DNA of 64,000 bases. It comes from Mesostigma viride (Eukaryota; Streptophyta; Mesostigmatophyceae; Mesostigmatales; Mesostigmataceae). This document shows positions 15,933 to 24,650 of the stretch, one piece after another (the stretch's first letter is position 1; every line of letters starts with the position of its first letter). The translations under genes and the position numbers were made by a program. The DNA is taken from the NCBI GenBank assembly GCA_009746045.1, contig RPFO01000050.1, positions 2,353,868 through 2,417,867 of the forward strand. The letters run 5' to 3'. Under the pieces are notes generated by a model. The model ran no database searches. It saw only the letters and a list, made by a program, of their open reading frames with translations, and was not told the DNA's origin.

Positions 15933-18506
15933 TTAGTTCAGGGACTCGGAGATGACATCCATCGTGGTCGAGCTGATGGCCCCCATGCTGTTGCTGGAGG
16001 TGACGGTGTTCGGGGCCGGCTTCATGAGGGTGCGGCTGTGAGAACCAGACCCGCGCACCTTGACAAGCTGCATGCTCTCGTCGTTGCCAATTCGGAAACC
16101 GTACGTGACGATCTCGTCCGCCGCGTACATCTCCTTGTAACCGTACAGCTGGGTGTTGGCGGCGGTGATGACGGCAGAGTTCACGCGCACATCATCAAAC
16201 CAGATGGCGTAACCAACCTGGTTCTTGCCAGGGCCGAGCGTCAGAGTCGGAGAAGCGCCGACGTCCACGGACGTGGCGATGACCGCAACCGAGACGCCGT
16301 TGAAATACGCCGTGGTCGACGTGCCATTGCGAACCAAAGCCAGACTAAAGGGCTCGGTGCTCAAAACGGCGTTGGTGCTCTCGGCGCTGGCAGTGCCGTC
16401 CGACACGGAGAGATGGCCGCCGTTGGTGACGGTCACGGTGGTCGTGGCTCCAGCACCCGCGTAGGAAAGCAGAACAAGACCGTTCGCCACCGAGCTGGAC
16501 AGGTCGGCCTTGGGGGCAACCTTGGCAATGATGGAGAAGGAGCCGGTGGGCATGGAGGAAGCGCACGACGCGCTCTGAGAGCCGGAATCGTTGACCTTCA
16601 AGACGCCATTAGACACAGACGCCCCGCCATTCAGAGTCATGACCTTGGACCCCACCTCAGAAGTGGTTCCAGACGTGAACTCCCAACGCGTGTCATCGGC
16701 ACCCGAATCCAGCGACGACAGCAGGACATTAGTGCCCGGTGCGCATCGGTCAGCAAGCGCGATGGTGCGCGAGAACATCAGCTGACCACCCTCAATGTGC
16801 CAGTACGACCCCGTGGTGTCGCCCTTGTCCTGGCTCGACTCCCCGGCACCCATATTCCAGCTGATGGCGCGCTCAGAGAACGAGCTGTTGCCGTCCACAA
16901 AGATGCCGGCACCGTTGGCGTTGGCGTTGGTAGCCGCCCCGCCCTCGACAAATGCAAGGGTCATGGTCTTGTCGACCACCGACACATTCGTCTCAGTGGT
17001 GGTGACACTGTTCAAGGTACCCTGCACCTCAAGGTTGCCCGTGATCTTGACCACACCAGACGCGGAGGTGAGCTCAAGCTGACCGGCGGAGGTGGTGACC
17101 TTGCCACTGCCTCCAGCGGTGCTGGTGAGCACAAGGTCCTTCTTGAGATCGATGGACACGGCAGCGTCCAGGGACATAACATTGTTGGCGGTGGCAAGTG
17201 CGCTGTCAGTGAAGGTGACATCCTCGACAGAGACGGTGCCCGCGGCGGACGTAAGGGAGAGGCTGCCAGAGCTGCTGCTGATGGTGTTGTCGGTGACCTT
17301 GACATTCTCAAGGACAACCGACTTGGTGGCGCCGGCGGTGATAGAGATGTCGGCATCGGATGAGGCGGTGAGAGCAGAGTCGGTAAAGATGACATTCTCC
17401 ACCTGCACGGTGCCGGCAGCAGACTCCAGCGTGAGGGCACCGGAAGAGGTGTTGACAGCACCGTCGGCAATGGTCACGTTTTCCAGAACAACGGAGGCAC
17501 CGGTGCCCGCCGTGAGAGTCAGATCCCCGCTTGCAACAGTCAAGGCCGCGTCGGTAAACACGACATCTTCGACCTGCACCGTCCCGGCATCCGATGTGAC
17601 AAAGATACCACCGGCAGAGGTGCTGATGGTGTTGTCGGTGACCTTGACGTCTTCAATGACAACCGACTTGGTGGCGCCAGCGGTGATGGAGATGTCGGCG
17701 TCCGACGAGGCGGTAAGGGCGGAGTCTGTGAAGATGACATCCTCCACCTGCACGGTTCCGGCAGCAGACGCAAGAGTCAGGCCTCCAGAGGTGGTGTCCA
17801 CGGCGTTGTCCGTGATCTTCACGTTCTCAAGGACGACCGACTTGGTGGCGCCGGCGGTGATGGAGATGTCGGCATCGCCGCTGACGGTGAGCGCGGAATC
17901 GGTAAAAATAACGTCCTCGACCTGCACGGTGCCGGCGGCGGACGTGAGCTCCAGTGCACCGGTGGAAGTGTTGACCACGCCATCGGTGAACGTGACATTC
18001 TCCACTTGCACAGTGCCGGACTGAGCGGTGAGCGCAAGAGTACCGGAAGACGTGCTGACCGTGTTGTCGGTGACAGTGACGCCTTCAACAACCACGGAGT
18101 GAGTGGGGCCGGCGGCAATGACCAAGCTGGTGTCGGACGACGGCGCCATCTGGTTGTTGGTAAAAACCACATCCTCGACGCGCACGCTCTGGGCGGCGGC
18201 GAGCGTCAGGACGTTGTTGGAGGTGGAGATGTCGCTGCCGTCGATCTGGACGTTTTCGATGATGGCCGCCCCGGAGAAGTTAAGGGCGCCCACAGTCAAA
18301 GTACCCGAGATGTCGGTGTTGCCAAAGACGCTGACGATCTTAGAAGCGTTCGCACCGTGCCCGGCATTGGGCTTGATGACGATCTTCTCCTGCGCCTGGA
18401 TGGTGAGGTCCTTGACGCTGGCGCTCGACGCGGTGTCTCCCAAAATCTCGTTCGCAAGCACACGCCGCAACTTGGAGGCTCCGAGGTTTTCGCATAGGGT
18501 CGCCAT
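15933..18506 (-). CDS. Fibre-like beta-solenoid protein with LamG-like C-terminal region (paralogue 2)
   Basis: This 857-residue protein shares its N-terminal cap (residues 1-65, VKDLTIQAQEKIVIKPNAG) and its C-terminal 320 residues with the gene at 475-3204. Its solenoid is longer and more regular: repeats of about 35-50 residues built on SSGTLTLTSAAGTVQVEDVIFTD and SVVLENVKITDN steps (about residues 100-430). It lacks the 200-residue inserted block of paralogue 1; the solenoid passes through VSVVDKTMTLAFVEGG directly into the GIFVDG...ISWNMGAGESSQDKGD region. A trimeric virion fibre or surface protein is the best inference. It follows a small probable structural gene at 18570-19106 on the same strand. 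Confidence 0.72.
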   Translation of the reverse strand: MATLCENLGASKLRRVLANEILGDTASSASVKDLTIQAQEKIVIKPNAGHGANASKIVSVFGNTDISGTLTVGALNFSGAAIIENVQIDGSDISTSNNVLTLAAAQSVRVEDVVFTNNQMAPSSDTSLVIAAGPTHSVVVEGVTVTDNTVSTSSGTLALTAQSGTVQVENVTFTDGVVNTSTGALELTSAAGTVQVEDVIFTDSALTVSGDADISITAGATKSVVLENVKITDNAVDTTSGGLTLASAAGTVQVEDVIFTDSALTASSDADISITAGATKSVVIEDVKVTDNTISTSAGGIFVTSDAGTVQVEDVVFTDAALTVASGDLTLTAGTGASVVLENVTIADGAVNTSSGALTLESAAGTVQVENVIFTDSALTASSDADISITAGATKSVVLENVKVTDNTISSSSGSLSLTSAAGTVSVEDVTFTDSALATANNVMSLDAAVSIDLKKDLVLTSTAGGSGKVTTSAGQLELTSASGVVKITGNLEVQGTLNSVTTTETNVSVVDKTMTLAFVEGGAATNANANGAGIFVDGNSSFSERAISWNMGAGESSQDKGDTTGSYWHIEGGQLMFSRTIALADRCAPGTNVLLSSLDSGADDTRWEFTSGTTSEVGSKVMTLNGGASVSNGVLKVNDSGSQSASCASSMPTGSFSIIAKVAPKADLSSSVANGLVLLSYAGAGATTTVTVTNGGHLSVSDGTASAESTNAVLSTEPFSLALVRNGTSTTAYFNGVSVAVIATSVDVGASPTLTLGPGKNQVGYAIWFDDVRVNSAVITAANTQLYGYKEMYAADEIVTYGFRIGNDESMQLVKVRGSGSHSRTLMKPAPNTVTSSNSMGAISSTTMDVISESLN
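17190..18200 (-). repeat. Degenerate tandem repeats coding the beta-solenoid
   Basis: Repeated coding blocks correspond to the recurring (S)AAGTVQVEDVIFTDSALT and GATKSVVLENVK.TDN units. Nucleotide identity between some blocks is high (for example around 17310-17410 and 17650-17760), which suggests recent unequal exchange or gene conversion. Confidence 0.6.
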
Positions 18507-18569
18507 TTTAAACGCGTTGTGTTGTATACTGTAGACTTAGCTTTTTTTTTTCAAAGTCGTAGACGAAAA

Positions 18570-19106
18570 TCAAAGGCACTTGCGCCTCGACGACAGCTCG
18601 AGCAATATGGCAAAGGTGTCATTCAGTTGCATCAGCTGCCTTTCCAGTGATGGCAACTGGTAAATCTCTACTGTCAAGTTGGACACGCAAACAAGTGGCG
18701 GCGTGAAGGCGGCCGAGTCGTCCATGGGCGAATGCGGGTGGTAGATTTCGATGCCGTTAGGAACAACAAAGAAGTGGGACTTGCCGCCAAAGTAGCTCTT
18801 CTTGTAGTCTCCCGCAACCGGGTTTTGCGGGGGGTTAACGACAGGAAGCGCGTCAGGGAGGGAGGTAGGAATGGCGGTCTGAACTCTTTCCACCTCCCGA
18901 TCGCCGAGCTTTAACCTTACGGCACTTGTGGTTTGAGATACAGCTGGTATCTGGGCGTAAACAACGCGGCAGGTCTCCACGTCAAGGATCGGGGCTGGCA
19001 ACGTGAACGTCGTCTCTCCCGCCTTGTTAGTTCCAGTAATAAGCACACGGTGCGTTGTCTGACCCGGTGCCAGTATCAGGGGATTGGTCGCTTGAAGCGA
19101 AGACAT
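18570..19106 (-). CDS. Hypothetical protein, possible structural
   Basis: This 178-residue protein starts MSSLQATNPLILAPGQTTHRVLI at the ATG 19104-19106; the longer frame would use a TTG. It has alternating hydrophobic strands and a late Phe/Val-rich segment (SHFFVVPNGIEIYHPHSP), suggestive of an all-beta fold. No family recognised. It lies just upstream of the fibre-like gene on the same strand, and the two may be co-expressed. Confidence 0.5.
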   Translation of the reverse strand: MSSLQATNPLILAPGQTTHRVLITGTNKAGETTFTLPAPILDVETCRVVYAQIPAVSQTTSAVRLKLGDREVERVQTAIPTSLPDALPVVNPPQNPVAGDYKKSYFGGKSHFFVVPNGIEIYHPHSPMDDSAAFTPPLVCVSNLTVEIYQLPSLERQLMQLNDTFAILLELSSRRKCL

Positions 19107-19145
19107 GACTATCAATAGGACTACACATTTTTAGTCAAGTCTCAC

Positions 19146-19403
19146 TTACTGTATTACGAGTCGCGTGCACACATTTGTGGTTATCCAATCCGAAAAGGAT
19201 ATGGGATCTGTCGGTGGGCACTCCATACAATATAATTCATCCGCAGCATCGTCAACCGCCTCTCCTATAACCCCCCCAGGCAGAAAGGTAACGCGATGAA
19301 TAAATTTTTTCAACTCGGCTCTCTGGCGATCCGTGATCTCGCCGCACTTCATCGAGTCCACCATGACTCGCTTGATAAAATTGTACACTAATTCTCTCAC
19401 CAT
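19146..19403 (-). CDS. Hypothetical small helical protein
   Basis: This 85-residue protein starts MVRELVYNFIKRVMVDSMKCGEITD and ends in ITTNVCTRLVIQ. The composition is normal for a real gene, with amphipathic helices and no TM segment. It diverges from the gene starting at 19435; the 31-base gap holds an AT-rich TATATAG stretch. No function can be assigned. Confidence 0.45.
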   Translation of the reverse strand: MVRELVYNFIKRVMVDSMKCGEITDRQRAELKKFIHRVTFLPGGVIGEAVDDAADELYCMECPPTDPISFSDWITTNVCTRLVIQ

Positions 19404-19434
19404 TTCCTACAGGGCAAATAGATTATATAGACAG

Positions 19435-19800
19435 ATGGAACGGTACGCGTACATTAATTTTCACTCTTCTCCTCCGCCCATGACGCCACAAGTATGTGAA
19501 TGGCTGTCGCGCGTCACTGGGGTTAACTTGGAACATTTCAAACCTTATATGACGGTTGACGAGACACAGATGGGAAGCAGTTGCACTGTCCCGCGCGCGG
19601 CATTGCACGCGAATGACATGGATACGGTCAGGTTTGGTAACGCCATGCCTCCGACAGAAGTGCAGGTTGATACCGCACGCGCCTGCGACGCAGGACAAAT
19701 GCGGGCCGAAAAAAATGGGAGCAGCAATTATACAGATATCAGTTCAGGATGTCAACACCGTTATCATTCGTTTCTACACCCAATCAAAACAGAGTGGTAA
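19435..19800 (+). CDS. Hypothetical protein
   Basis: This 121-residue protein starts at the ATG 19435 (MERYAYINFHSSPPP), just after a TATA-like GATTATATAG. It has no recognisable domain. Its 3' end overlaps the start of the next gene by 52 bases in another frame. The upstream extension of the frame uses only a non-ATG start. Confidence 0.45.
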   Translation: MERYAYINFHSSPPPMTPQVCEWLSRVTGVNLEHFKPYMTVDETQMGSSCTVPRAALHANDMDTVRFGNAMPPTEVQVDTARACDAGQMRAEKNGSSNYTDISSGCQHRYHSFLHPIKTEW

Positions 19801-20021
19801 TCCTTGGTGACGCGGCGTCATACTCCACACCTTCAACAACGGACGCCACATTTGATCCGTGGCTCAGTGCAGGGTCGTTTCACCGCGAGTTCTACTTGGA
19901 CCCGGGCGAGGTGCCCCCAAACGGATACGGCACAGGTGTTGGACCAATGAAGTCCATTCTAGAGAGCATTTACTCGGATGACAACACGTCAAAGATATTC
20001 CGGCGCACTCCCAAGTACTAA
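19749..20021 (+). CDS. Hypothetical protein
   Basis: This 90-residue protein (MSTPLSFVSTPNQNRVVILGDAA...) has an acidic/aromatic centre (FDPWLSAGSFHREFYLDPGEVPP). It overlaps the previous gene by 52 bases on the same strand. No family recognised; it could be a minor virion protein. Confidence 0.45.
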   Translation: MSTPLSFVSTPNQNRVVILGDAASYSTPSTTDATFDPWLSAGSFHREFYLDPGEVPPNGYGTGVGPMKSILESIYSDDNTSKIFRRTPKY

Positions 20022-20061
20022 CTCCAGTTGTCAATAAAATGTCCGCTGGGACTTATAGGTA

Positions 20062-20550
20062 ATGTCTTGTTTGAGTCTCACTAAATCTGGAGGGAACTGC
20101 AAGAACCGGGCAAACCGGAGCGGTTACTGCCACGTTCACGGTAACGTTGGCCACAGACTCGAGTCATTTACTTCCGACCGGATGAGCAGCCATGCCAAAA
20201 GATACATGAACACAATGAAGCCTATGGTGACCAGGTACAGCAAGCCTGGCACCGGGGCTCGCGGTCGCACCTTTAAAGACATGATACTAGAAAAGCACGC
20301 GGCGCTAGAGGCGCTGTCCAGGCGACTGGAAAGCACAAAAGATGAGGTGCTGAAGCGCAGACAAGTGAGACAGCTGCTGCTTCCTCCCAAGCAATCCATT
20401 TCTTCGCATCACGCGCCAACACGCCCTCCGGTCCCGGACGTAAGGAAACTCAGACATGCGATGTCGTCGTCTTGTCACTCGCGTTCTGCGCGGCAGATGT
20501 CCGTACGCCCTCAAAAAAACTCCCCCAGGCTTGGGGTGTTGGTTGGATAG
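20062..20550 (+). CDS. Zinc-leader protein E
   Basis: This 162-residue basic protein opens with MSCLSLTKSGGNCKNRANRSGYCHVHG, the same C..TK.G..C...(S)G.CH.H motif that heads the 3.4-7.5 kb array. A helical, strongly basic body follows. It is a probable small zinc-binding protein with nucleic-acid affinity suggested by charge. Unlike the array members it lies on the plus strand and lacks the T-run leader. Confidence 0.55.
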   Translation: MSCLSLTKSGGNCKNRANRSGYCHVHGNVGHRLESFTSDRMSSHAKRYMNTMKPMVTRYSKPGTGARGRTFKDMILEKHAALEALSRRLESTKDEVLKRRQVRQLLLPPKQSISSHHAPTRPPVPDVRKLRHAMSSSCHSRSARQMSVRPQKNSPRLGVLVG

Positions 20551-20841
20551 TTTTTAATGCACTGTAATAGTACGCGCAATTGAAATGAATTACTTTTTAA
20601 CAAACCCGCTGTCTCAAGATGCTCGCATCATCGGGATTGACGACGCAACAAGAGATGCAGACTACGAATCTACGGCCAGTTCGCATGACGTGGTACAAGT
20701 TGACGCGAGCGGGCCAGCACAATCTCTTGCAAAGGGTCAGCAGCCGTATTGCGACAAGTTGTCACATCTCTTTTTGACGCCCGTTTGTTTGCATGAGGCC
20801 TCCTCCAGTAATCTTCGCCATACGACACTAAAATTTCCTCG

Positions 20842-20967
20842 TTCATACACCCGTTTGCTCACCATAGTCACCAGCATCTTTGTTAAAACAATAAGTAGAT
20901 GCATACAGACAGGTAGCGGTTACAGAACCGCTATTAAGAACTCCTTAGGCATGGCTCGCGATTACCC
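20842..20967 (+). repeat. Left terminal block, copy 1 of the insertion
   Basis: This 126-base block (TTCATACACCCGTTTGCTC ... ATTACCC) is repeated without visible change at 21417-21542. Confidence 0.85.
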
Positions 20968-21004
20968 GCGCAGACCAGGCCACCAAAGAGGGTGGGTGGG
21001 TGGG

Positions 21005-21419
21005 ACAAGAAAAAAGACCACAACAATGTCACTACGCCGCCAAAGTAGTCAAACTGCCCTAGCACGGGGCTGACATCAGCAACCGAGCTTAACTTAACAC
21101 GCCAACCTGAGAATGTAGCGACACCTACCGTACCACAAAAACAACAACCAATCAAATACCCTTTCCGAAAGGTTCTAATTATCATTCAACAAACCGGTTC
21201 AACAAACCCGGCCCTGTCAAACTTTAAGCATAAGATTGTTTCGAGATTGTAGCACAATAGGGCCACTGCCCCTACTAACAATTCCAGGTCGCCAGCCATT
21301 AGCCAAATCCGGTTACATCTGCCAAACCCGCCCGGTTCAGCCGACCATCCAGGCGGCTCCCGTGAGCGGCCTTATTCCCCGCCTCACTTCGAGAAACTCT
21401 TTTCAAAGAAATCCGATTC
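21005..21419 (+). repeat. Right terminal block, copy 1 of the insertion
   Basis: This 415-base block (ACAAGAAAAAAGACC ... AATCCGATTC) is repeated at 22426-22840. Identity looks complete by eye, which points to recent duplication. Confidence 0.85.
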
Positions 21420-21542
21420 ATACACCCGTTTGCTCACCATAGTCACCAGCATCTTTGTTAAAACAATAAGTAGATGCATACAGACAGGTAGCGGTTACAG
21501 AACCGCTATTAAGAACTCCTTAGGCATGGCTCGCGATTACCC
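21417..21542 (+). repeat. Left terminal block, copy 2 of the insertion
   Basis: Direct repeat of 20842-20967. It begins within the TTC that also ends the first 415-base block. Confidence 0.85.
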
Positions 21543-22425
21543 AACCTCCCCTTCCTGGCCCTCCGGTCCGCTAAAGAAGCACCATTTCCTTTCCCGTCAA
21601 AAGCTGTCCTGTCGCGATGGGCGCTCTCCGTTGCCAGAAAACAGATTTAATTCCCAGCGACTGTGAATGCACAAAAATTCATGCACTGTCAATCGACACA
21701 GCTCGCATTTTTTACCCCACTCGGGGGCCCCCGCTGACCTCGTTGCCGACCTCTTCTCTGGTCCGCTAAGGGGTGCTGTCGCGGAACACAAAGTCAAAGC
21801 AAAAGCTGCTGACTGGCGCCGCTGATTCCAGCCGACGCCCAGTTTACAACTTTTTTGAAGAGCAACCAACCTAGTGCCGAGCACATAAACACTTCTTCCG
21901 TACAAAAAAGTGGAAATACCACTGATTACGAAATCAAGTTGGCTTTCAGCCCTTGCCTCCTGCGCCGAGGCTCCGTGTCCCACAACGGTGACTTAAATTT
22001 TTTACCCCCCCGAGCCGCGGCGGCCCTCAAGCCAAGCCCAACCCGGAATGCAAGCATTTCCAGGTACGAGACAACTCAAAGGCAGGCCAGCCTGCCGACA
22101 GCCCAACCCGAGGCGCAAGCATCCCCAGGTACGGAACCATCAAGCAAGCTAGCCCTTGCCCAACCCGGCCAGCTGGCCGTTTCTTTCAAACAAACCAGCC
22201 ATTAAATAATGCATCAGCCCCCGCTTCGCATTTAAACCCCGATCACCCGGACATTAATTCCGGGCCAGTGGCAGCCATGAATCCCAACCGCCTTAAGCAG
22301 CCAGGGATCATGGATGCCGGAAATTTGGTTAACAAATTTTAGCCCCGCACCCATGCTGAGCGCAAGGCTGGTGAGGCACTTCTTGTACCGCCATAGCCTC
22401 AGCCGTCGGCGCTCAGCCAACGTTT

Positions 22426-22840
22426 ACAAGAAAAAAGACCACAACAATGTCACTACGCCGCCAAAGTAGTCAAACTGCCCTAGCACGGGGCTGACATCAG
22501 CAACCGAGCTTAACTTAACACGCCAACCTGAGAATGTAGCGACACCTACCGTACCACAAAAACAACAACCAATCAAATACCCTTTCCGAAAGGTTCTAAT
22601 TATCATTCAACAAACCGGTTCAACAAACCCGGCCCTGTCAAACTTTAAGCATAAGATTGTTTCGAGATTGTAGCACAATAGGGCCACTGCCCCTACTAAC
22701 AATTCCAGGTCGCCAGCCATTAGCCAAATCCGGTTACATCTGCCAAACCCGCCCGGTTCAGCCGACCATCCAGGCGGCTCCCGTGAGCGGCCTTATTCCC
22801 CGCCTCACTTCGAGAAACTCTTTTCAAAGAAATCCGATTC
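22426..22840 (+). repeat. Right terminal block, copy 2 of the insertion
   Basis: Direct repeat of 21005-21419. Its last three bases (TTC) adjoin the resumed SET coding sequence at 22841. Confidence 0.85.
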
Positions 22841-23091
22841 TTACTGATTGGCCTTGTAGCCCACACCACCACTCGATACTGTCCATCCTCGTACAAATTA
22901 TCTTTGGACATGATCGCGTTCTTTACACTCCCTGTGCCTTTTGCGTCGTTCATGAATCGAAACTCATTTCCGTACACAAGAGCATCAATATAACAAAATG
23001 TGTCTTTGCTGTTTTTGTAGTCCGACTGGTAGCTCTCGTCCAGTAGCTTGTCTCACTCGCATCTGTATATCTATACACGCCCATTGTTATT

Positions 23092-23799
23092 TTAAGCATA
23101 TGGACATCTGTTCCTTTTCAAGAGGTCAATATATATCATCAGGCCGTCTTCAAATCGCTTTGAGTTGTTGCAGCCGTGACACAACAGTCTAGTGTTGCCA
23201 CCGCAGTAGCTCCTGTTTAAAGGGTCGGTTTTATCCAGTGACAACGTGTCCTCTTTTATTTTACCGCCCAGCACAAATCTTTTGCCACACACTTCGCAGT
23301 ACGGCAATCTCATGAACCTGTTGTATAGCTTTCTAACCTGAATTGTGTCAAAGCACGGGCTCTGTCCGTCTCGTGCCATGCGCGCATTGGCATTTATGGC
23401 TGATTTTTTTATATAATTCCAAATCGGAAGAGCACCCCCAGGCGGTGGTAAAATATTGGGCGATTGGAACGATGCGAATGGGCGGTGCTGCTTACTGAGC
23501 CCACAGGCTTCGGCTCTAGTTCTAGCCTCTATTAGCTTGTCGCGAACCTTCCCAAGCGGCATGTACGCGCACTTGACGCATGTCCACACTCCTGGCACGC
23601 TGATGACGGCCCGCTTGCTCACTACGCGGTCAAATAAATGTATAGTCAAGCCACAAAACGAACACCTGCCAGACCACCTCAGTAAGACATCCTTTTTGCT
23701 CAAAGGCTTTACCTTTTTGCCGTTTATGGCAGACAGGTATCTCATCTGCACATTGTACTGCCTGACTAGCGTGTCTAGTCTGTCAGCCTGTGACGTCAT
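23092..23799 (-). CDS. HNH-type endonuclease-like zinc protein
   Basis: This 235-residue protein has two zinc-knuckle pairs, CSFCGL...CVKCAY (about residues 46-80) and YCEVCGKRF...CHGC (about 175-220). The second encloses a core, LSLDKTDPLNRSYCGGNTRLLCHGCNNSKR, that resembles HNH nucleases in which a His/Asp pair and a late Asn sit among the zinc cysteines. Homing-type or virus-encoded DNA cleavage is the likely role. It ends 40 bases before the truncated SET fragment. It may have replaced the start of that gene, as mobile HNH genes often disturb their neighbours. The ATG is at 23797-23799. Confidence 0.6.
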   Translation of the reverse strand: MTSQADRLDTLVRQYNVQMRYLSAINGKKVKPLSKKDVLLRWSGRCSFCGLTIHLFDRVVSKRAVISVPGVWTCVKCAYMPLGKVRDKLIEARTRAEACGLSKQHRPFASFQSPNILPPPGGALPIWNYIKKSAINANARMARDGQSPCFDTIQVRKLYNRFMRLPYCEVCGKRFVLGGKIKEDTLSLDKTDPLNRSYCGGNTRLLCHGCNNSKRFEDGLMIYIDLLKRNRCPYA

Positions 23800-23868
23800 G
23801 TATGGGGTGAGGTCTTGTAACTGTTAATAAACATTTATTTCTCTTTCATATGGTGTATTGTCATCACC

Positions 23869-24330
23869 ATGTCTATCGCGGCCGCTTCAATGTGGTCAAG
23901 GATCATGCCTAGGCTGAGGGCTATGGGTCAGACGGGGCCGAGGCCGGCGACCAGGCCGGCCCAGCCCAACAACGCCACAACACCCGAGATGTCACAAACC
24001 GTCGTGCGCGGGGAGTCGTTCCTTTCAAGCATGACTAAGAGCGCCGCTGGTGCAGCTGTGGGGTTTGGGGTGTTCTCCGCACTTGGTTCCGTGTTTGGCA
24101 AAAAGGAACCCGCGCCTCCTAGCAGTGCCGTACCTGCCCCGGCTTCTGCCGCTAGCAACCCAAGCCAAAAAGAGTCCGACAATCCTGCATTGAGCGCGTT
24201 TGTTTTTGTGCTTTTTATTGCAATTGTTGGAGCCCTGGTTTACTACATGACACGCAAGAAGACGGGCCCAATCCAATTCCAGGTGCCTAGAATTCCTTAC
24301 ATTAACCGCCCCTCCGCCTCGTTGGCCTAA
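23869..24330 (+). CDS. Small membrane protein, one C-terminal TM
   Basis: This 153-residue protein has an Ala/Pro/Thr-rich N-terminal part, a glycine-rich hydrophobic stretch (AAGAAVGFGVFSALGSVFG, about 58-78) and a clear TM segment (LSAFVFVLFIAIVGALVYYM, about 108-128) followed by a basic end. Possible virion membrane protein. It diverges from the HNH gene. Confidence 0.5.
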   Translation: MSIAAASMWSRIMPRLRAMGQTGPRPATRPAQPNNATTPEMSQTVVRGESFLSSMTKSAAGAAVGFGVFSALGSVFGKKEPAPPSSAVPAPASAASNPSQKESDNPALSAFVFVLFIAIVGALVYYMTRKKTGPIQFQVPRIPYINRPSASLA

Positions 24331-24368
24331 AGCAATTTTTATCGCAGCGTATCACAGACAAATTTAGG

Positions 24369-24650
24369 ATGGCGCATTTGAAAGGGCAAGCACCCAGCTT
24401 ACAAGAACAGTGGGAATTGGCAAAGAAACAAGATTCGGTGTTTGGGACTATCTGGGTAATCGCTTACACGCCGTTGCTTTATTTTATTGCTTACATTATA
24501 GTGCCAGTCATCGAGCCTCTACTGGACAAGGACAATAAAGCGACATATCCATTCAGAGTTACCCCGAAAGACATGTTACTACTACTGGGGTCAACCCTTG
24601 CGGGCTTAGTGGCCCTCGTGTGGATAACGGCACGACTAGTGTCCGGATAA
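24369..24650 (+). CDS. Small two-TM membrane protein
   Basis: This 93-residue protein has two hydrophobic segments (VFGTIWVIAYTPLLYFIAYIIV, about 26-48, and MLLLLGSTLAGLVALVWITA, about 69-89) separated by a charged loop. It begins 38 bases after the previous membrane-protein gene and ends directly against the converging ribonucleotide reductase stop at 24651. Confidence 0.5.
   Translation: MAHLKGQAPSLQEQWELAKKQDSVFGTIWVIAYTPLLYFIAYIIVPVIEPLLDKDNKATYPFRVTPKDMLLLLGSTLAGLVALVWITARLVSG

Larger units (their letters stand above)
20845..22840. mobile_element. 1996-bp repetitive insertion (two head-to-tail units) in the SET gene
   Basis: The insertion consists of two units joined head to tail with the trinucleotide TTC at the left junction (20842-20844), between units (21417-21419) and at the right end (22838-22840), as expected for a 3-base target duplication. 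Both units start with the same block of 123-126 bases and end with the same 415-base block, but their middles differ (37 and 883 bases). No long convincing ORF is present. It is a non-autonomous, non-viral-looking element, possibly host derived. Terminal inverted repeats were not found, so the class is unknown. Confidence 0.7.
20670..23052 (-). pseudogene. vSET-like SET-domain methyltransferase gene, disrupted
   Basis: Two pieces of one SET domain lie on the minus strand. The upstream piece (23052 down to 22841) reads YIDALVYGNEFRFMNDAKG ... DGQYRVVVWATRPIS, the GN.xRFxN cofactor-binding part. The downstream piece (20844 down to 20670) reads EEILVSYGEDYW, the catalytic-Tyr end of the domain, then a basic tail and a stop. 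Between them is a 1996-bp insertion at 20845-22840. The two pieces are in the same frame once one copy of the 3-base duplication is removed. The N-terminal part of the domain is also missing: an in-frame TGA stands at 23053-23055, directly next to the HNH gene end. Histone lysine methylation would be the ancestral role; this copy cannot make a normal protein. Confidence 0.75.

Noticed and set aside
16038-17363. Plus-strand frame of 441 codons opposite the second fibre-like gene
   Set aside because: It is a shadow of the repeat-coding strand with biased Arg/Gly/His composition.
20585-21073. Plus-strand 162-codon frame starting MNYFLTNPLSQD
   Set aside because: It is antisense to the SET C-terminal piece and then runs into the repetitive insertion, and nothing in it is recognisable.
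20842-22840. LTR retrotransposon (two 415-base direct repeats as LTRs)
   Set aside because: The left block also repeats directly after the first 415-base block, so the structure is two head-to-tail units. There are no TG..CA ends, primer-binding site or reverse transcriptase frame.
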